Source of the DNA: Capitulum mitella
Taxonomy: Eukaryota > Arthropoda > Thecostraca > Pollicipedomorpha > Pollicipedidae
Direction of reading: 5' to 3'
Assembly: GCA_030062745.1 (NCBI GenBank)
Contig: CP099845.1
Span: 20,606,556 to 20,670,555 of the forward strand
DNA: 64,000 nt
Shown: one piece after another, positions 25,233 to 36,531 of the stretch
How positions within the stretch are numbered: position 1 is the stretch's first letter
Layout: every line of letters begins with the position of its first letter
Position numbers and translations under genes: made by a program
The notes under the pieces: model-generated
Told to the model about the DNA's origin: nothing
The model's database searches: none
What the model saw: the letters and a program-made list of their open reading frames with translations, nothing else

Positions 25233-27312
25233 ATGGGAGTCGACATTTACTACGTGGAGGGCAGCCCGCCTTGCCGCACCGTCCTGCTCACGGTCAAGGC
25301 CATCGACCTCGACTGCAACCTCAAGTTGATCAGCATGCAAGACGGCGAGCACAAGACGCCCGAGTTCCTCAAGATGAACCCGCAGCACACCGTTCCCACC
25401 ATGAATGACAACGGCCTCTATCTGTCCGAGAGGTGAGTGCAAAGCAACACGTTCCAATGACCCAGGTGTTTCGAAAGGCAGCGCTGATCCCATCTGAACG
25501 CAGACTTGACAACGGGTTGACTTGCGTCGCGACGTGATCATGCAGGAGCTGGTGTGCCAATTGAAATTCTTCTGCGGTCAGTTATTTGTTGTCTTACAAG
25601 CACATGAAGCAAGCGTCTTCGACGTATGGTCTTAAGGTAACTGACTATCTATCATCACTTGAACTAATCCGAATTCACAGCCGGGCGATCGCCACCTACC
25701 TGCTGAACAAGTACGCCCCGGACAGCAGTCTGTATCCCAAGGACCCAGCCGCCCGCGCACGGGTCGACAACCGGCTCTACTTCGACACCGGCCTGTTTGC
25801 GTCCATCAGGGGCATTGCGGTAAGTATCTCTGAACAAATTCATACGCTGCGAAAGCTTTGACGAGAAAGGTCTGCTCTGAAGGTGCGTTAGCGTCATGTA
25901 TGCAGTGATTGGAATGCAGAATACCATGTTGTTCGTTTTTAGTTCGTATTTACACCAAGTCCAGGTTAGGCTGATGAAATTCCACTAATTGGTATCTCTT
26001 GACAAACAAGAGCATGCCTGCCGAGATCACGCATTTTCTCCGAAGGCGTTGCGTCAGGCTGTCGATCCAAGGTCAACATATGTAAAACTTTTTGTTGTCT
26101 CACCTTTACCCACGCCAACTTTCAATCCGGGCTGTTGGACAGGTGCTACACCCCGGTGGTATCTTTGCCCCTTTCGCTGACTTGCCTTAAACCAGTGATA
26201 CACCTAAGTGTTGTCACTAGTAAAGACCTTTAATGACATTTCAATCTCGTCAGTCCATCGTCTGAATAATACATCTCCGTAAAACGTCCCACCGGCTTCA
26301 TCGTTTTTGTCATGAAATAGAACTTTTCCTGTACTGGCTGCCGTTTCATGGCAGTAGTGCTATTTCCATCCACATGTCGTCTCGATATGAAACTGAAACA
26401 TGCAGGATTTTGACACCGTCTTGGACGCACTCTTAGTGCAGAAGGCCGAGAACGTTCAGCCATGGTTTGCGTTGCTTTGAGTAACGTCGTCAAGGTAGCG
26501 TAAACCACGGCTACCTCTCAAACAGATCGGACCCTGGTGTTTCGTGTCCTTGCTTATCGCAATGACGTCAAACTCGCCGCATGTACGGCAAGACAATCGC
26601 CTGGAGTTTCGGCGTCTGAGTATCCGAATAATGACCCGAAAACCAACCTTCCATTTACCCATTCCCAATCTGAGCATGCAGCAGTTCTTATTCACGACTT
26701 CCTAGGCCTTGGGTTTACACGCCTTTTAGGGTTTCTTGGCACGCTGCTACACTATGTCAGTCATGGGAACGATCATATGCGAATTAAATTTAGTTCCTTT
26801 TAATCAACGTTCCGTTGAGAGTTTTAGACAAATCTTGCATGTTACTCCATGATAAACTGCATTTTTCTGCTCGTTTTCAAGACATTGCTTTCAAAACTTC
26901 TAATCCTGACCGTACCTGCATTAGGTACGATTCCATCTCAGAGCACTGTACACCACTGCGCTGGATTAGTGAACCACTGACTGTATTTCAGTTCCCGCTG
27001 CTGTTTATGAAGAACCTGGAGGAGTCCCAGAAAAACATGGACAAGGTGATCGAGAATCTTGGCTACTTGGAGACGTTCCTGAGCAACTCACCGTACGTCG
27101 CTGGCGACCATTTGACTGTGGCCGACCTGGCTGTCCTCGCCAACGTCTCCACCCTGGACGAGGCCGGCATTGACCTTTCCCCCTTCCCGAAGCTGAACGC
27201 CTGGCTGGTCAAGCTGAAGTCCGAACTGCCGTACTACTCAATCAACGACAAGGGCGCCAAAATGCTGGGAGCCGCGTACCGTAACGCCAAGGCGGAGTGC
27301 GAAAAGAAGTAA
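25233..27312 (+). CDS. Glutathione S-transferase, delta/epsilon class, paralogue 1, 219 aa
   Basis: Coding exons are 25233-25432, 25681-25819 and 26992-27312, with introns in phase 2 and phase 0 as in the other three GST genes. It has the active-site motif EGSPPCR with catalytic Ser11, NPQHTVP at 49-55 with cis-Pro55, ESRAI from residue 66, and the C-domain capping box VAGDHLTVADLAVL (149-162). The protein should be cytosolic and dimeric, transferring glutathione to electrophilic substrates. The start ATG lies seven bases after the acceptor; an upstream in-frame GTG was rejected because it falls in the intron. A short upstream ORF (ATG AGC GAG CTC, seven codons) lies just before that acceptor. 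Compared with paralogue 2 it differs at about six residues. The likely polyadenylation signal is AATAAA at 28531, giving a long 3' untranslated region. Confidence 0.96.
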
Positions 27313-28598
27313 TTATGATCGCGTCCTAATTTTCATATAGCTTGTGGTCACATCGGCAATGTGCGACGTAGCGTTTTTGGTACCCGATTTGTCGTCGTCC
27401 TGCCTTTAAAATCTCCTATTTCCTTCGTCTCACTGGCGCACTGGACAACGGCTGTCCGACGAGGAATGAACTCGCCGCTTAGGGAGCAACACCTCGGATA
27501 TTGCTCAGGAATGTGGACACATCTTGCTTGCTTATGTGATCTTTACAGAAACGATTTTCTGTATCTGGCGCATGAAAATACAATGGCGGCCCATTGGCTG
27601 TGTTACCGACTGCGGAGTAAATACACATGGCCGATGTACCACGTTTTGTCAGAAATATCTTCGGCATCGTGGAAGATTCCACGATTATAACGTTGCACTG
27701 AGAAAACGCCTTACACCAGAGGTTTGATAAGGAAATATGACGAGGCAACATTACAGATATGATGTTATCGTTTCCGAAGCACGATGACTTGCGGCGTATA
27801 TTGAACTGTCGGCTCATGACATCGCTGTAAAAGCATGGCCGTAAACAATTTAATGCGGCGTAAACCGGCTCCACAATGATCTCCCATTCGACTCTGTAGC
27901 TACCATGTCGCGCCTCGGAAGAAATTGTTTGTACGGTAAATGTCCGTTTGTAAAGATGCCACAACTTTTCTGCAGGTATTCAGCCTGGTATAGGAGGCAC
28001 TGGGCTGTTAGGTACACAGCATCAAAGTTCGTCAGCAAATATTCGTTGAACAAAGTCCTGTTTTGTTAAATACCTCACAGATCGTTCAGTTGTTTTCGAA
28101 AACAGGCAAACTCTTTCTTGAACGTTTGCAGTTGGCGTAACATAAAGTTCATTTTCTAAGCAAATCTGACCTCTCTACAAAGGAGAAGTTAATCACATTT
28201 GTTTATCTACATTAGTATGCGAATAGTCATACCAGTACGTGATGGATTGTTGGCTGTCTGACGTAGACATGGATTAAAACCATCTAAACCAGTAACACGC
28301 CTTGTGAGGCTATCACGAACGTGGCCTACGGTGCGTGTCTTCAACTATAATGCGATATTTAAAACATTTTCGGTACCGTAATTTCCCGTTGATGCATTTT
28401 GCAACAAAACCAATGCCTATTTGCCGATCCGTTTCAGTATTTTGCACCCCAGAAATTGCAAATATCGACATCACAAGCCCCAGTGATCTCGATGACTGTG
28501 TTTACGGAGCGGTTCAAAGACACCTGTAGAAATAAACGATGAACGGTTAAGACCAAAAGCGTCACCAAGGAATAGCAATTTATTCTGAGGGAAATTTC
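27313..28598 (+). other. 3' flank of GST unit 1 with distal AATAAA
   Basis: About 1.2 kb shared by all three units, ending with AATAAA at 28531-28536 (33090-33095 and 37731-37736 in units 2 and 3). Minus-strand ORFs of 60-178 codons occur at matching places but their frames are broken differently in each unit, so I read the region as 3' untranslated or intergenic DNA. No other gene is seen in it. Confidence 0.45.
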
Positions 28599-28760
28599 CT
28601 CCACGCGTGCCGCCAGCCCCAGCGACTGTCCGGCGCACAGCAGACCGCCGCAGGCTGTCGCGCCATGCTGACTGTCAGTTTCTGCCGCCTGAGACCTTGA
28701 CGGAGGCCGCCGGCTCCACGCAGAAGGGCCAAAACGCCGAGACCAGCGTCCGTGTCCTGC

Positions 28761-28809
28761 AGTTTGTGTCGGGAGACTGGGCGAGAAGCAGGTGACAGGC
28801 CACTGAAAG
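28761..28809 (+). promoter_or_regulatory. Probable start region and noncoding leader exon of GST unit 2
   Basis: The same initiator-like CTGCAGTTTGTGTCG occurs around 28757-28771. The donor CTGAAAG followed by GTGAGAC begins at 28810. The acceptor CTTCGCAG ends at 29818, seven bases before the coding ATG. Confidence 0.4.
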
Positions 28810-29825
28810 GTGAGACAGCGGTGCGCTGCTTTGCTCGGCGATAGGGTGTCGCGTTGATGGGTAGAAAAGGTAAGGTTTTACGATGATTGTATTTTTTTGT
28901 GTTCATATAATATATTTCTAATGATTTGCGGTTTTTTGTCGCGGCTGCGCGTGTTTATTCCGGACAAGCTGCCTTTCTGAAGAGGACGTTTAACGCCTTC
29001 CCAATTGATAGGAATAAAGAGTAATACATATGGAGATTGGGAATGACCTTATCGGTGTCAACATTTGTACCATTATGATAAGTGTTATCTGATCTACTGA
29101 AATGACTCTAGGTATGATATAAATTGCGCATACGTTTGATTTTCTTTCTGTGAAACAAGATTCTCTTTGTCTTATTGAATTTCAGCAATCCTGCAACATT
29201 AAATACCTTCTTATTTTTTCGCCATCGCCAAGTCTTGCAGATGTTGCATAAGACGGGCTAGCTGAACCTATGTGAGTTAATTTTGATTTGTTCTACCATT
29301 TTTGGCAAAAAAAACATATACATCTCAAACTAAACACATGCAGATGGCTTTGTCCAAACATCCTTAGTCATCGCCACTGCATGGCAACCGCAGACGTGAA
29401 TGAACTAGAGGTGTCGTGGGTGCGAAGCCCATTTATATTTTTCATATATTTACAGAAAAAATATCTTCACACGCAAGGAAAACTTCTGGTTCACGAGGTT
29501 TCGTTTCCACTCCCTCCCCTTCCAAGTGAATAGGACCCTAAAGGTTACGAATAAGGTTCCCAATCCCCTGCCCTCTCCGTTTTCGCACCGTGCCCCTGTT
29601 CCCCGAACTCTGGCTCCGCTGCCCCTGGCCGTAGTGAGCTCAATGGTTCTCGCCTGGACCAATCGCTATCCTCGCCACGTCGGCCAGTTCGATCGCTGTG
29701 TTTACAACGCAATGGCGGGCTGCCAAACGCATCAACCGTCGGCATCACACGGTCAAACAACGTCCCCGGAACGCAGCGATCAGCGAGCTCGCTGACCTGT
29801 GAAACCTTCGCTTCGCAGTGAAGCG

Positions 29826-31874
29826 ATGGGAGTCGACATTTATTACGTGGACGGCAGCCCGCCTTGCCGCACCGTCCTGCTCACGGTCAAGGCCATCGAC
29901 CTCGACTGCAACCTCAAGTTGATCAGCATGCAAGACGGCGAGCACAAGACGCCCGAGTTCCTCAAGATGAACCCGCAGCATACCGTTCCCACCATGAATG
30001 ACAACGGCCTCTATCTGTCCGAGAGGTGAGTGCAAAGCAACACGTTCCAATGACCCAGGTGTTTCGAAAGGCAGCGCTGATCCCATCTGAACGCAGACTT
30101 GATAACGGGTTGACTTGCGTCGCGACGTGATCATGCAGGAGCTGGTGTGCCATTTGAGATCCTTCTGCGGTCAGTTATTCGATGTCGCACAAGCAAATGA
30201 AGCAAGCGTCTTCGACGTATGGTCTCAATGTAACTGACTGTCCATCATCACTTGAACTAATCCGAATTCACAGCCGGGCGATCGCCACCTACCTGCTGAA
30301 CAAGTACGCCCCGGACAGCAGTCTGTATCCCAAGGACCCAGCCGCCCGCGCACGGGTCGACAACCGGCTCTACTTCGACACCGGCCTGTTTGCCTCCATC
30401 AGGGGCATTGTGGTGAGTATCTCTGAACGAATTCAAATGCTGCGAAAGCTTCGACGAGAAAGGCCTGTTCTGAAGGTGCGTAAGCGTCATGTATGCAGTG
30501 ATTGGAAAGCAGAATACCATGTTGTTTGAGAAATTTAGGCTGATGAAATTTCACTAGTTTGTATCTCTTGGCAAACAAGAGCATGCTTGCCGAGATCGTG
30601 CATTTTCTCCGACGGCGTAGGCTGTCGATCCAAGGTCAACACATGCAAAATTGTTTGTTGTCTCACCTTCACCCACGCCAACTTTCAATCCGGGCTGTTG
30701 GACAGGTGCTACACCCCGGTGATATCCTTGCCCCTTTCGCTGACTTGCCTTAAACCAGTGATACACCTAAGTGTTATCACTAGTACAGACCTTTAATGAC
30801 ATTTCAATCTCGTCAGTCCATCGTCTGAATAATACACCTCCGTAAAACGTCCCAACGGCTTCATCGTTTTTGTCATGGAATAGAACTCTTTTCCTGTACT
30901 GGCTGCCGTTTCATGGCAGTAGTGCTATTTCCATCCAAATGTCGTATCGATATGAAACTGAAACATGCAGGATTTCGGCACCGTCTTGGACGCACGCTTA
31001 GTACAGGACGCCGAGAACGTTCAGCCATGCTTTGCGTTGCTTTGAGTAACGTCGTCAAGGTAGCTTAAACCACGGCTACCTCTCAGACAGATCGGACCCT
31101 GGTGTTTCGTGTCCTTGCTGATCGCAATGACGTCAAACTCGCCGCATGTACAGCAAGACAATCGTCTGGAGTTTTGGTGTCTTGAGTATCCGGATAATGA
31201 CCCGAAAACCAACCATTCAATTTACCCGTTCCCAACCTGAGTATGCAGCAGTCCTTGTTCACGACTTCTTGCCTTGGCCTTGGGTTTGCACGCCTTTTTG
31301 ACACGCTGCTACACCATGTCAATCGTGGGAGCGATCATATGCGAATTAAATTTAGTTCCTTTTAATCAACGTTCTGTTGAGAGTTTTAGACAAATCTTGC
31401 ATGTTATTCCACGATGGACTGCATTTTTCTGCCCGTTTTCAAGATATGGCTTTCAAAACTTCCAATCCTAGCCGTACCTGCATTAAGTACGATTCCATCT
31501 CAGAGCATTGTACACCACTGCGCTGGATTAGTGAACCACTGACTGTATTTCAGTTCCCGCTAGTCTTTATGAAGAACCTGGAGGAGTCCCAGAAAAACAT
31601 GGACAAGGTGGTCGAGAATCTTGGCTACTTGGAGACGTTCCTGAGCAACTCACCGTACGTCGCTGGCGACCATTTGACTGTGGCCGACCTGGCTGTCCTC
31701 GCCAACGTCTCCACCCTGGACGAGGCCGGCATTGACCTTTCCCCCTTCCCGAAGCTGAAGGCCTGGCTGGTCAAGCTGAAGTCCGAACTGCCGTACTACT
31801 CAATCAACGACAAGGGCGCCAAAATGCTGGGAGCCGCGTTCCGTAACGCCAAGGCGGAGTGCGAAAAGAAGTAA
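29826..31874 (+). CDS. Glutathione S-transferase, delta/epsilon class, paralogue 2, 219 aa
   Basis: Coding exons are 29826-30025, 30274-30412 and 31554-31874. Their lengths (200, 139, 321) are identical to paralogue 1. All glutathione-site residues are kept: Ser11 in DGSPPCR, NPQHTVP, Glu66-Ser67 and the capping box at 149-162. Differences from paralogue 1 are E9D, A113V, L117V, I133V, N182K and Y209F; residues 113 and 117 lie in the helix 4 region that borders the hydrophobic substrate site in related GSTs. The upstream seven-codon ORF seen in units 1 and 3 has lost its ATG here (ATC). Introns are GT-AG and intron 2 is 248 bases in all three units. Confidence 0.96.
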
Positions 31875-33157
31875 TTGTGATCGCGTCCGAATTTCCATAT
31901 GGCTTAGGGTCACGTCGTCAATATGCGACGTAGCGTTTTTGGTACCCGATTTGTCGTCGTCCTGCCTTTAAAATCTCCTATTTCCTTCGTCTCGCTGGCG
32001 CACTGGACAACGGCTGTCCAACGAGGGATGAACTCGTCGCTTAGGGAACAATAACTCGGATATTGCTCAGGAATGTGGACATATCTTGCTTCGTTATATC
32101 CTCTTTATAGAAACGATTTGCTGTATCTGGCGCATGAAAATACAATGGCGGCCCATTGGCGGTGTTACCAACTGCAGAGTAAATACGTAACGACCGGTGT
32201 ATCACGTTTCGTCAGAAACATCTTCGGCATCGTGGAAGTTTCCACGATTATAACGTTACACTGAGAAAACGCCTTACACCGGAGGTTTGATGAGGAAATC
32301 TGACGCGACAACATTGCGGATATGATGTCATCGTTACCTGAACACTTTATGACTTGTGGCGTATATTGAACTGTCGGCTCATGACATCGCTGTAAAAGCA
32401 TGGCCGTAAACAATTTAATGCGGCGTAAACTGGCTCCACAATGATCGCCCATTCGACTCTGTAACTACCATGTCGCGCCTCGGAAGAAACTGATTGTACG
32501 GTAAATGTCTGTAAGGATGCCACAACTTTTCTGCAGGTATTCAGCCTGGTATAAGAGGCACTGGGCCGTTAGGTACACAGCATCATAATTCGCCAGCAAA
32601 TATTCGTTGAACAAAGTCCTGTTTTGTTAACTACCCACAGACCGTCGACTTGTTTTCGAAACTGGGCGAACTATTTCTTGAACGTTTGCAGGTTCGCACA
32701 TAAAGTTTATTTTCTTAGCAAATCTGACCTCCCTACAAAGGAGAAATTAATCACATTTCTTTATCTACATAAGTATGCGAATAGTCATACCAGTATGAAA
32801 TGAATTGTTGGCTGTCTGACGTAGACATGGATTAAAACCATCTAAACCAGTAACACGCCCTGTGAGGCTATCACGAGCGTGGCCTACGGTGAGCGTCTTC
32901 AACTTTGTAGCAATATTTAAAACATTTTCGGTACCGTAATTTCCCCTTGATGCATTTCGCAATAAAACCAATGTCTATTTACCGATCCGTTTCCGTATTT
33001 CGCACCCGAGAAATTGCAAATGTAGACGTCACCCACCCTTAGTGATCTCGATGATTGTGTTTACGGAGCGGTTCAAAGACACCTGTAGAAATAAACGATG
33101 AACGGTTAAGACCAAAAGCGTCATCAAGAAATACAGATGTATTCTGACGGGAATCTC
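31875..33157 (+). other. 3' flank of GST unit 2
   Basis: Homologous to 27313-28598, with AATAAA at 33090-33095 and an extra AATAAA near 32961 that unit 1 lacks (it has AACAAA). Coding frames are broken. No independent gene is supported. Confidence 0.45.
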
Positions 33158-33318
33158 CTCCACCCGCTCCGCCAGCCCCAGCGACTGTCCGACGCCCCCC
33201 AGACCGTCAACATGTCGCGCCATGTTGACTGTCAGTTTCTGCCGCCTGAGACCTTGACGGAGGCCGGCCGGCTCCGTGCAGGCGGGCCAAACAGACGAGC
33301 CCAGCATCCGTGGCCTGC

Positions 33319-33402
33319 AGTTTGTGTCGAGAGACTCAAAGAAGACAAGTGACACAGACCAGTCTGAGAGACACAGAGAAGCAAGTGACAGGCCACTGAA
33401 AG
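33319..33402 (+). promoter_or_regulatory. Probable start region and longer leader exon of GST unit 3
   Basis: The initiator-like CTGCAGTTTGTGTCG occurs around 33315-33329 and the donor CTGAAAG followed by GTGAGAC begins at 33403. Compared with units 1 and 2 the leader is about 35 bases longer because of a local duplication containing AGTGACA and GAGACACAGA. The acceptor TTTTGCAG ends at 34404. Confidence 0.4.
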
Positions 33403-34411
33403 GTGAGACGGCGGAGCGCTGCTATACTCGGCGATAAGTCGCACTGATGGGTAGAAAAGGTAACGTTTTACGATGGTTGTATTTTTTGTGTTCATATTAT
33501 ATATTTCTAATGATCTGCAGTTTTCTGTCGCGGCTGCCCGTGTTTATTCCGGACAAGCTTCCTTCCTGAAGAGCACGTTTAGCGCCTTCCAAATTGATAG
33601 GAATAAAGAATAATACATATGGAGATTGGAAATAAACTTACCGGTATCAACATTTGTACCATTATGATAAGTGTTATATGATCTACTGAAATGACTCTAG
33701 GTATGATATAAATTGCGCATACGTTTGATTTGCTTTCTCTGTAGCGAACTTCTTCTTGTTTCGTGAAATTTCAGCAATCCTGCAACATTTAAATACCTTC
33801 CTATTTTTTTGTCATCGCCAAGTCTTGCAGATGTTGTATAAGACGGGCTAGCTGAACCGATGTGAGTTAATTTTGACTTGTTCTACCATTATTGGCACAA
33901 AAACACACACATCTCAAACTAAACGCGTGCAGATGGTTTTGTTCAAACATCCTTAGTCATCGCGATTGCATGGCAACCGTAGACGTGAATGAACTAGATG
34001 TGTCGTGGGTGCGAAGCCCATTTATATTTTTCATATATTTACAGAAAAAATATCTTCACACGCAAGGAAAACTTCCGGTTCACGAGGTTTCGTTTCCACT
34101 CCCTCCCCTTCCAAGTGAATAAGACCCTTAAGGTTACGAATAAGGTTTCCAATCCCCTGCCCTCTCCGTTTTCGCACCGTGCCCTGTTCCCCGAACTCTG
34201 GCTCCGCTGCCCCTGGCCGTAGTGAGCTCAATGGTTCTCGCCTGGACCAATCGCTTTCCTCGCCACGTCGGCCAGTTCGATCGCTGTGTTTACAGCGCAA
34301 TGGCGGGCTGCCAAACATCAACCGTCGGCATCACACGGTCAAACGACGTCCCCGGAACGCAGCCATGAGCGAGCTCGCTGACCTGTGAGTGCTTCGTTTT
34401 GCAGCGAAGCG

Positions 34412-36531
34412 ATGGGAGTCGACATTTACTACACGGAGGGCAGCCCGCCTTCCCGCACCGTCCTGCTCACGGCCAAAGCCATCGACCTCGACTGCAACCT
34501 CAAGTTGATCAGCTTGCAAGACGGCGAACAAAAGACGCCCGAGTTCCTCAAGATGAACCCGCAGCACACCGTTCCCACCATGAATGACAACGGCCTCTAT
34601 CTGTCCGAGAGGTGGGTGCAAGGCAACACGTTCCAATGGCCCAGGTGTTCCGAAAGGCAACGCTGATCCTATCTGAGCGCAGACTTGATAACGGGTTGAC
34701 TTGCGTCGCGACGTGATCATGCAGGAACTGGTGTGCCAATTGAAATTCTTCTGCGGTCATTTATTCGTTGTGTTACAAGCAAATGAAGCTAGCGTCTTCG
34801 ACGTATGGTCTTAAGGTAACTGACTATCTATCATCACTTGAACTAATCCGAATTCACAGCCGGGCGATCGCCACCTACCTGCTGAACAAGTACGCCCCGG
34901 ACAGCAGTCTGTATCCCAAGGACCCAGCCGCCCGCGCACGGGTCGACAACCGGCTCTACTTCGACGTCGGCCTGTTTGCGTCCATCAGGGACGTTGCGGT
35001 GAGTATCTCTGAACAAATTCATACGCTGCGAAAGCTTCGACGAGAAAGGTCTGCTCTGAAGGTGCGTTAGCGTCATGTATGCAGTGATTTGAATGCAGAA
35101 TACCATGTTGTTCGAGAAATGCTCGTATTTACACCAAGTCCAGGTTAGGCTGATGAAATTCCACTAATTGGTATCTCTTGGCAAACAAGAGCATGCCTGC
35201 CGAGATCTCGCATTTTCTCCGACGGCGTTGCGTCAGGCTGTCGATCCAAGGTCAACACATGCAAAATTGTTTATTGTCTCATCTTTACCCACGCCAACTT
35301 TCAATCCGGGCTGCTGGACAGGTGCTACACCCCGGTGGTATCCTTGCCCCTTTCGCTGACTTGCCTTAAACCAGTGATACACCTAAGTGTTATCACTAGT
35401 AAAGACCTTTAATGACATTTCAATCTCGTCAGTCCATCGTCTGAATAATACATTGCCGTAAAACGTCCCACCGGCTTCATCGTTTTTGTCATGAAATAGA
35501 ACTCTTTTCCTGTACTGGCTGCCGTTTCATGGCAGTAGTGCTATTTCCATCCAAATGTCGTATCGATATGAAACTGAAACATGCAGGATTTCGACACCGT
35601 CTTGGACGCACTCTTAGTACAGGAGGCAGAGAACGTTCAGCCATGGTTTGCGTTGCTTTGAGTAATGTCGTCAAGGTAGCTTAAACCACGGCTACCTCTC
35701 AAACAGAGTGGACTCTGGTGTTTCGTGCCCTTGTTTTTCTCAATGACGTCATACTTGCCGCATGTACAGCATGTACATGCTGTGCATGCTGATTGTCTTA
35801 CATGTACAGCAAGGCAATCGTCTGGAGTTTCGGCGTCTTGAGTATCAGGATAATGACCCGAAAACCAACCTTTCCATTTACCCATTCCCAATCTGAGTAT
35901 GCAGCAGTCCTTGTTCACGACTTCTTAGGCCTTGGGTTTGCACGCCTTTTAGGGTTTCTTGGCACGCTGCTACACCATGTCAATCGTGGGAGTGATCATA
36001 TGCGAATTAAATTTAGTTCCTTTTAATCAACGTTCTGTTGAGCGTTTTAGACAAAGCTTATTACTCCACGATGGACTACATTTTTCTGCTCGTTTTCAAG
36101 ACATGGCATTCGAAACGTCTAGTCCTGGCCGTACCTGAATAAGGTACGATTCCATCTCAGAACATTGTACACCGCTGCGCTGGATTAGTGAACCACTGAC
36201 TGTATTTCAGTTCCCGCTAGTCTTTATGAAGAACCTGGAGGAGTCCCAGAAAAACATGGACAAATTGGTCGAGAATCTTGGCCACTTGGAGACGTTCCTG
36301 AGCAACTCCCCGTACGTCGCCGGCGACCACTTGACTGTGGCCGACCTGGCTGTCCTCGTCAACGTCTCCACCCTGGACGAGGCCGGCATTGACCTTTCCC
36401 CCTTCCCGAAGCTGAAGGCCTGGCTGGTCAAGCTGAAGTCCGAACTGCCGCACTACTCAATCAACGACAAGGGCGCCAAAATGCTGGGAGCCGCGTACCG
36501 TAACGCCAAGGCGGAGTGCGAAAAGAAGTAA
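34412..36531 (+). CDS. Glutathione S-transferase, delta/epsilon class, paralogue 3, 219 aa, changed active-site flank
   Basis: Coding exons are 34412-34611, 34860-34998 and 36211-36531, with the same lengths and phases as its two sisters. The catalytic Ser11, NPQHTVP, Glu66-Ser67 and the capping box are present. It is the most diverged of the three, with about 15 changes from paralogue 1. These include V8T and C14S beside the catalytic serine (GSPPSR instead of GSPPCR), V21A, M35L, H40Q, and T103V, G111D, I112V and L117V around helix 4. The reading frame is intact and splice sites are normal (first donor GTGGGT), so it should be expressed. The substitutions suggest altered substrate range rather than decay. 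Substrates cannot be read from sequence. Confidence 0.95.
35769..35809 (+). repeat. Unit-3-specific palindromic insertion in GST intron
   Basis: In units 1 and 2 the intron reads CGCATGTACxGCAAGACAAT. In unit 3 about 40 extra bases separate two copies of CATGTACAGC and include GATTGTCTT, the reverse complement of the neighbouring AAGACAATC, plus the palindrome AGCATGTACATGCT. This is the pattern expected from a replication template switch. Confidence 0.6.
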
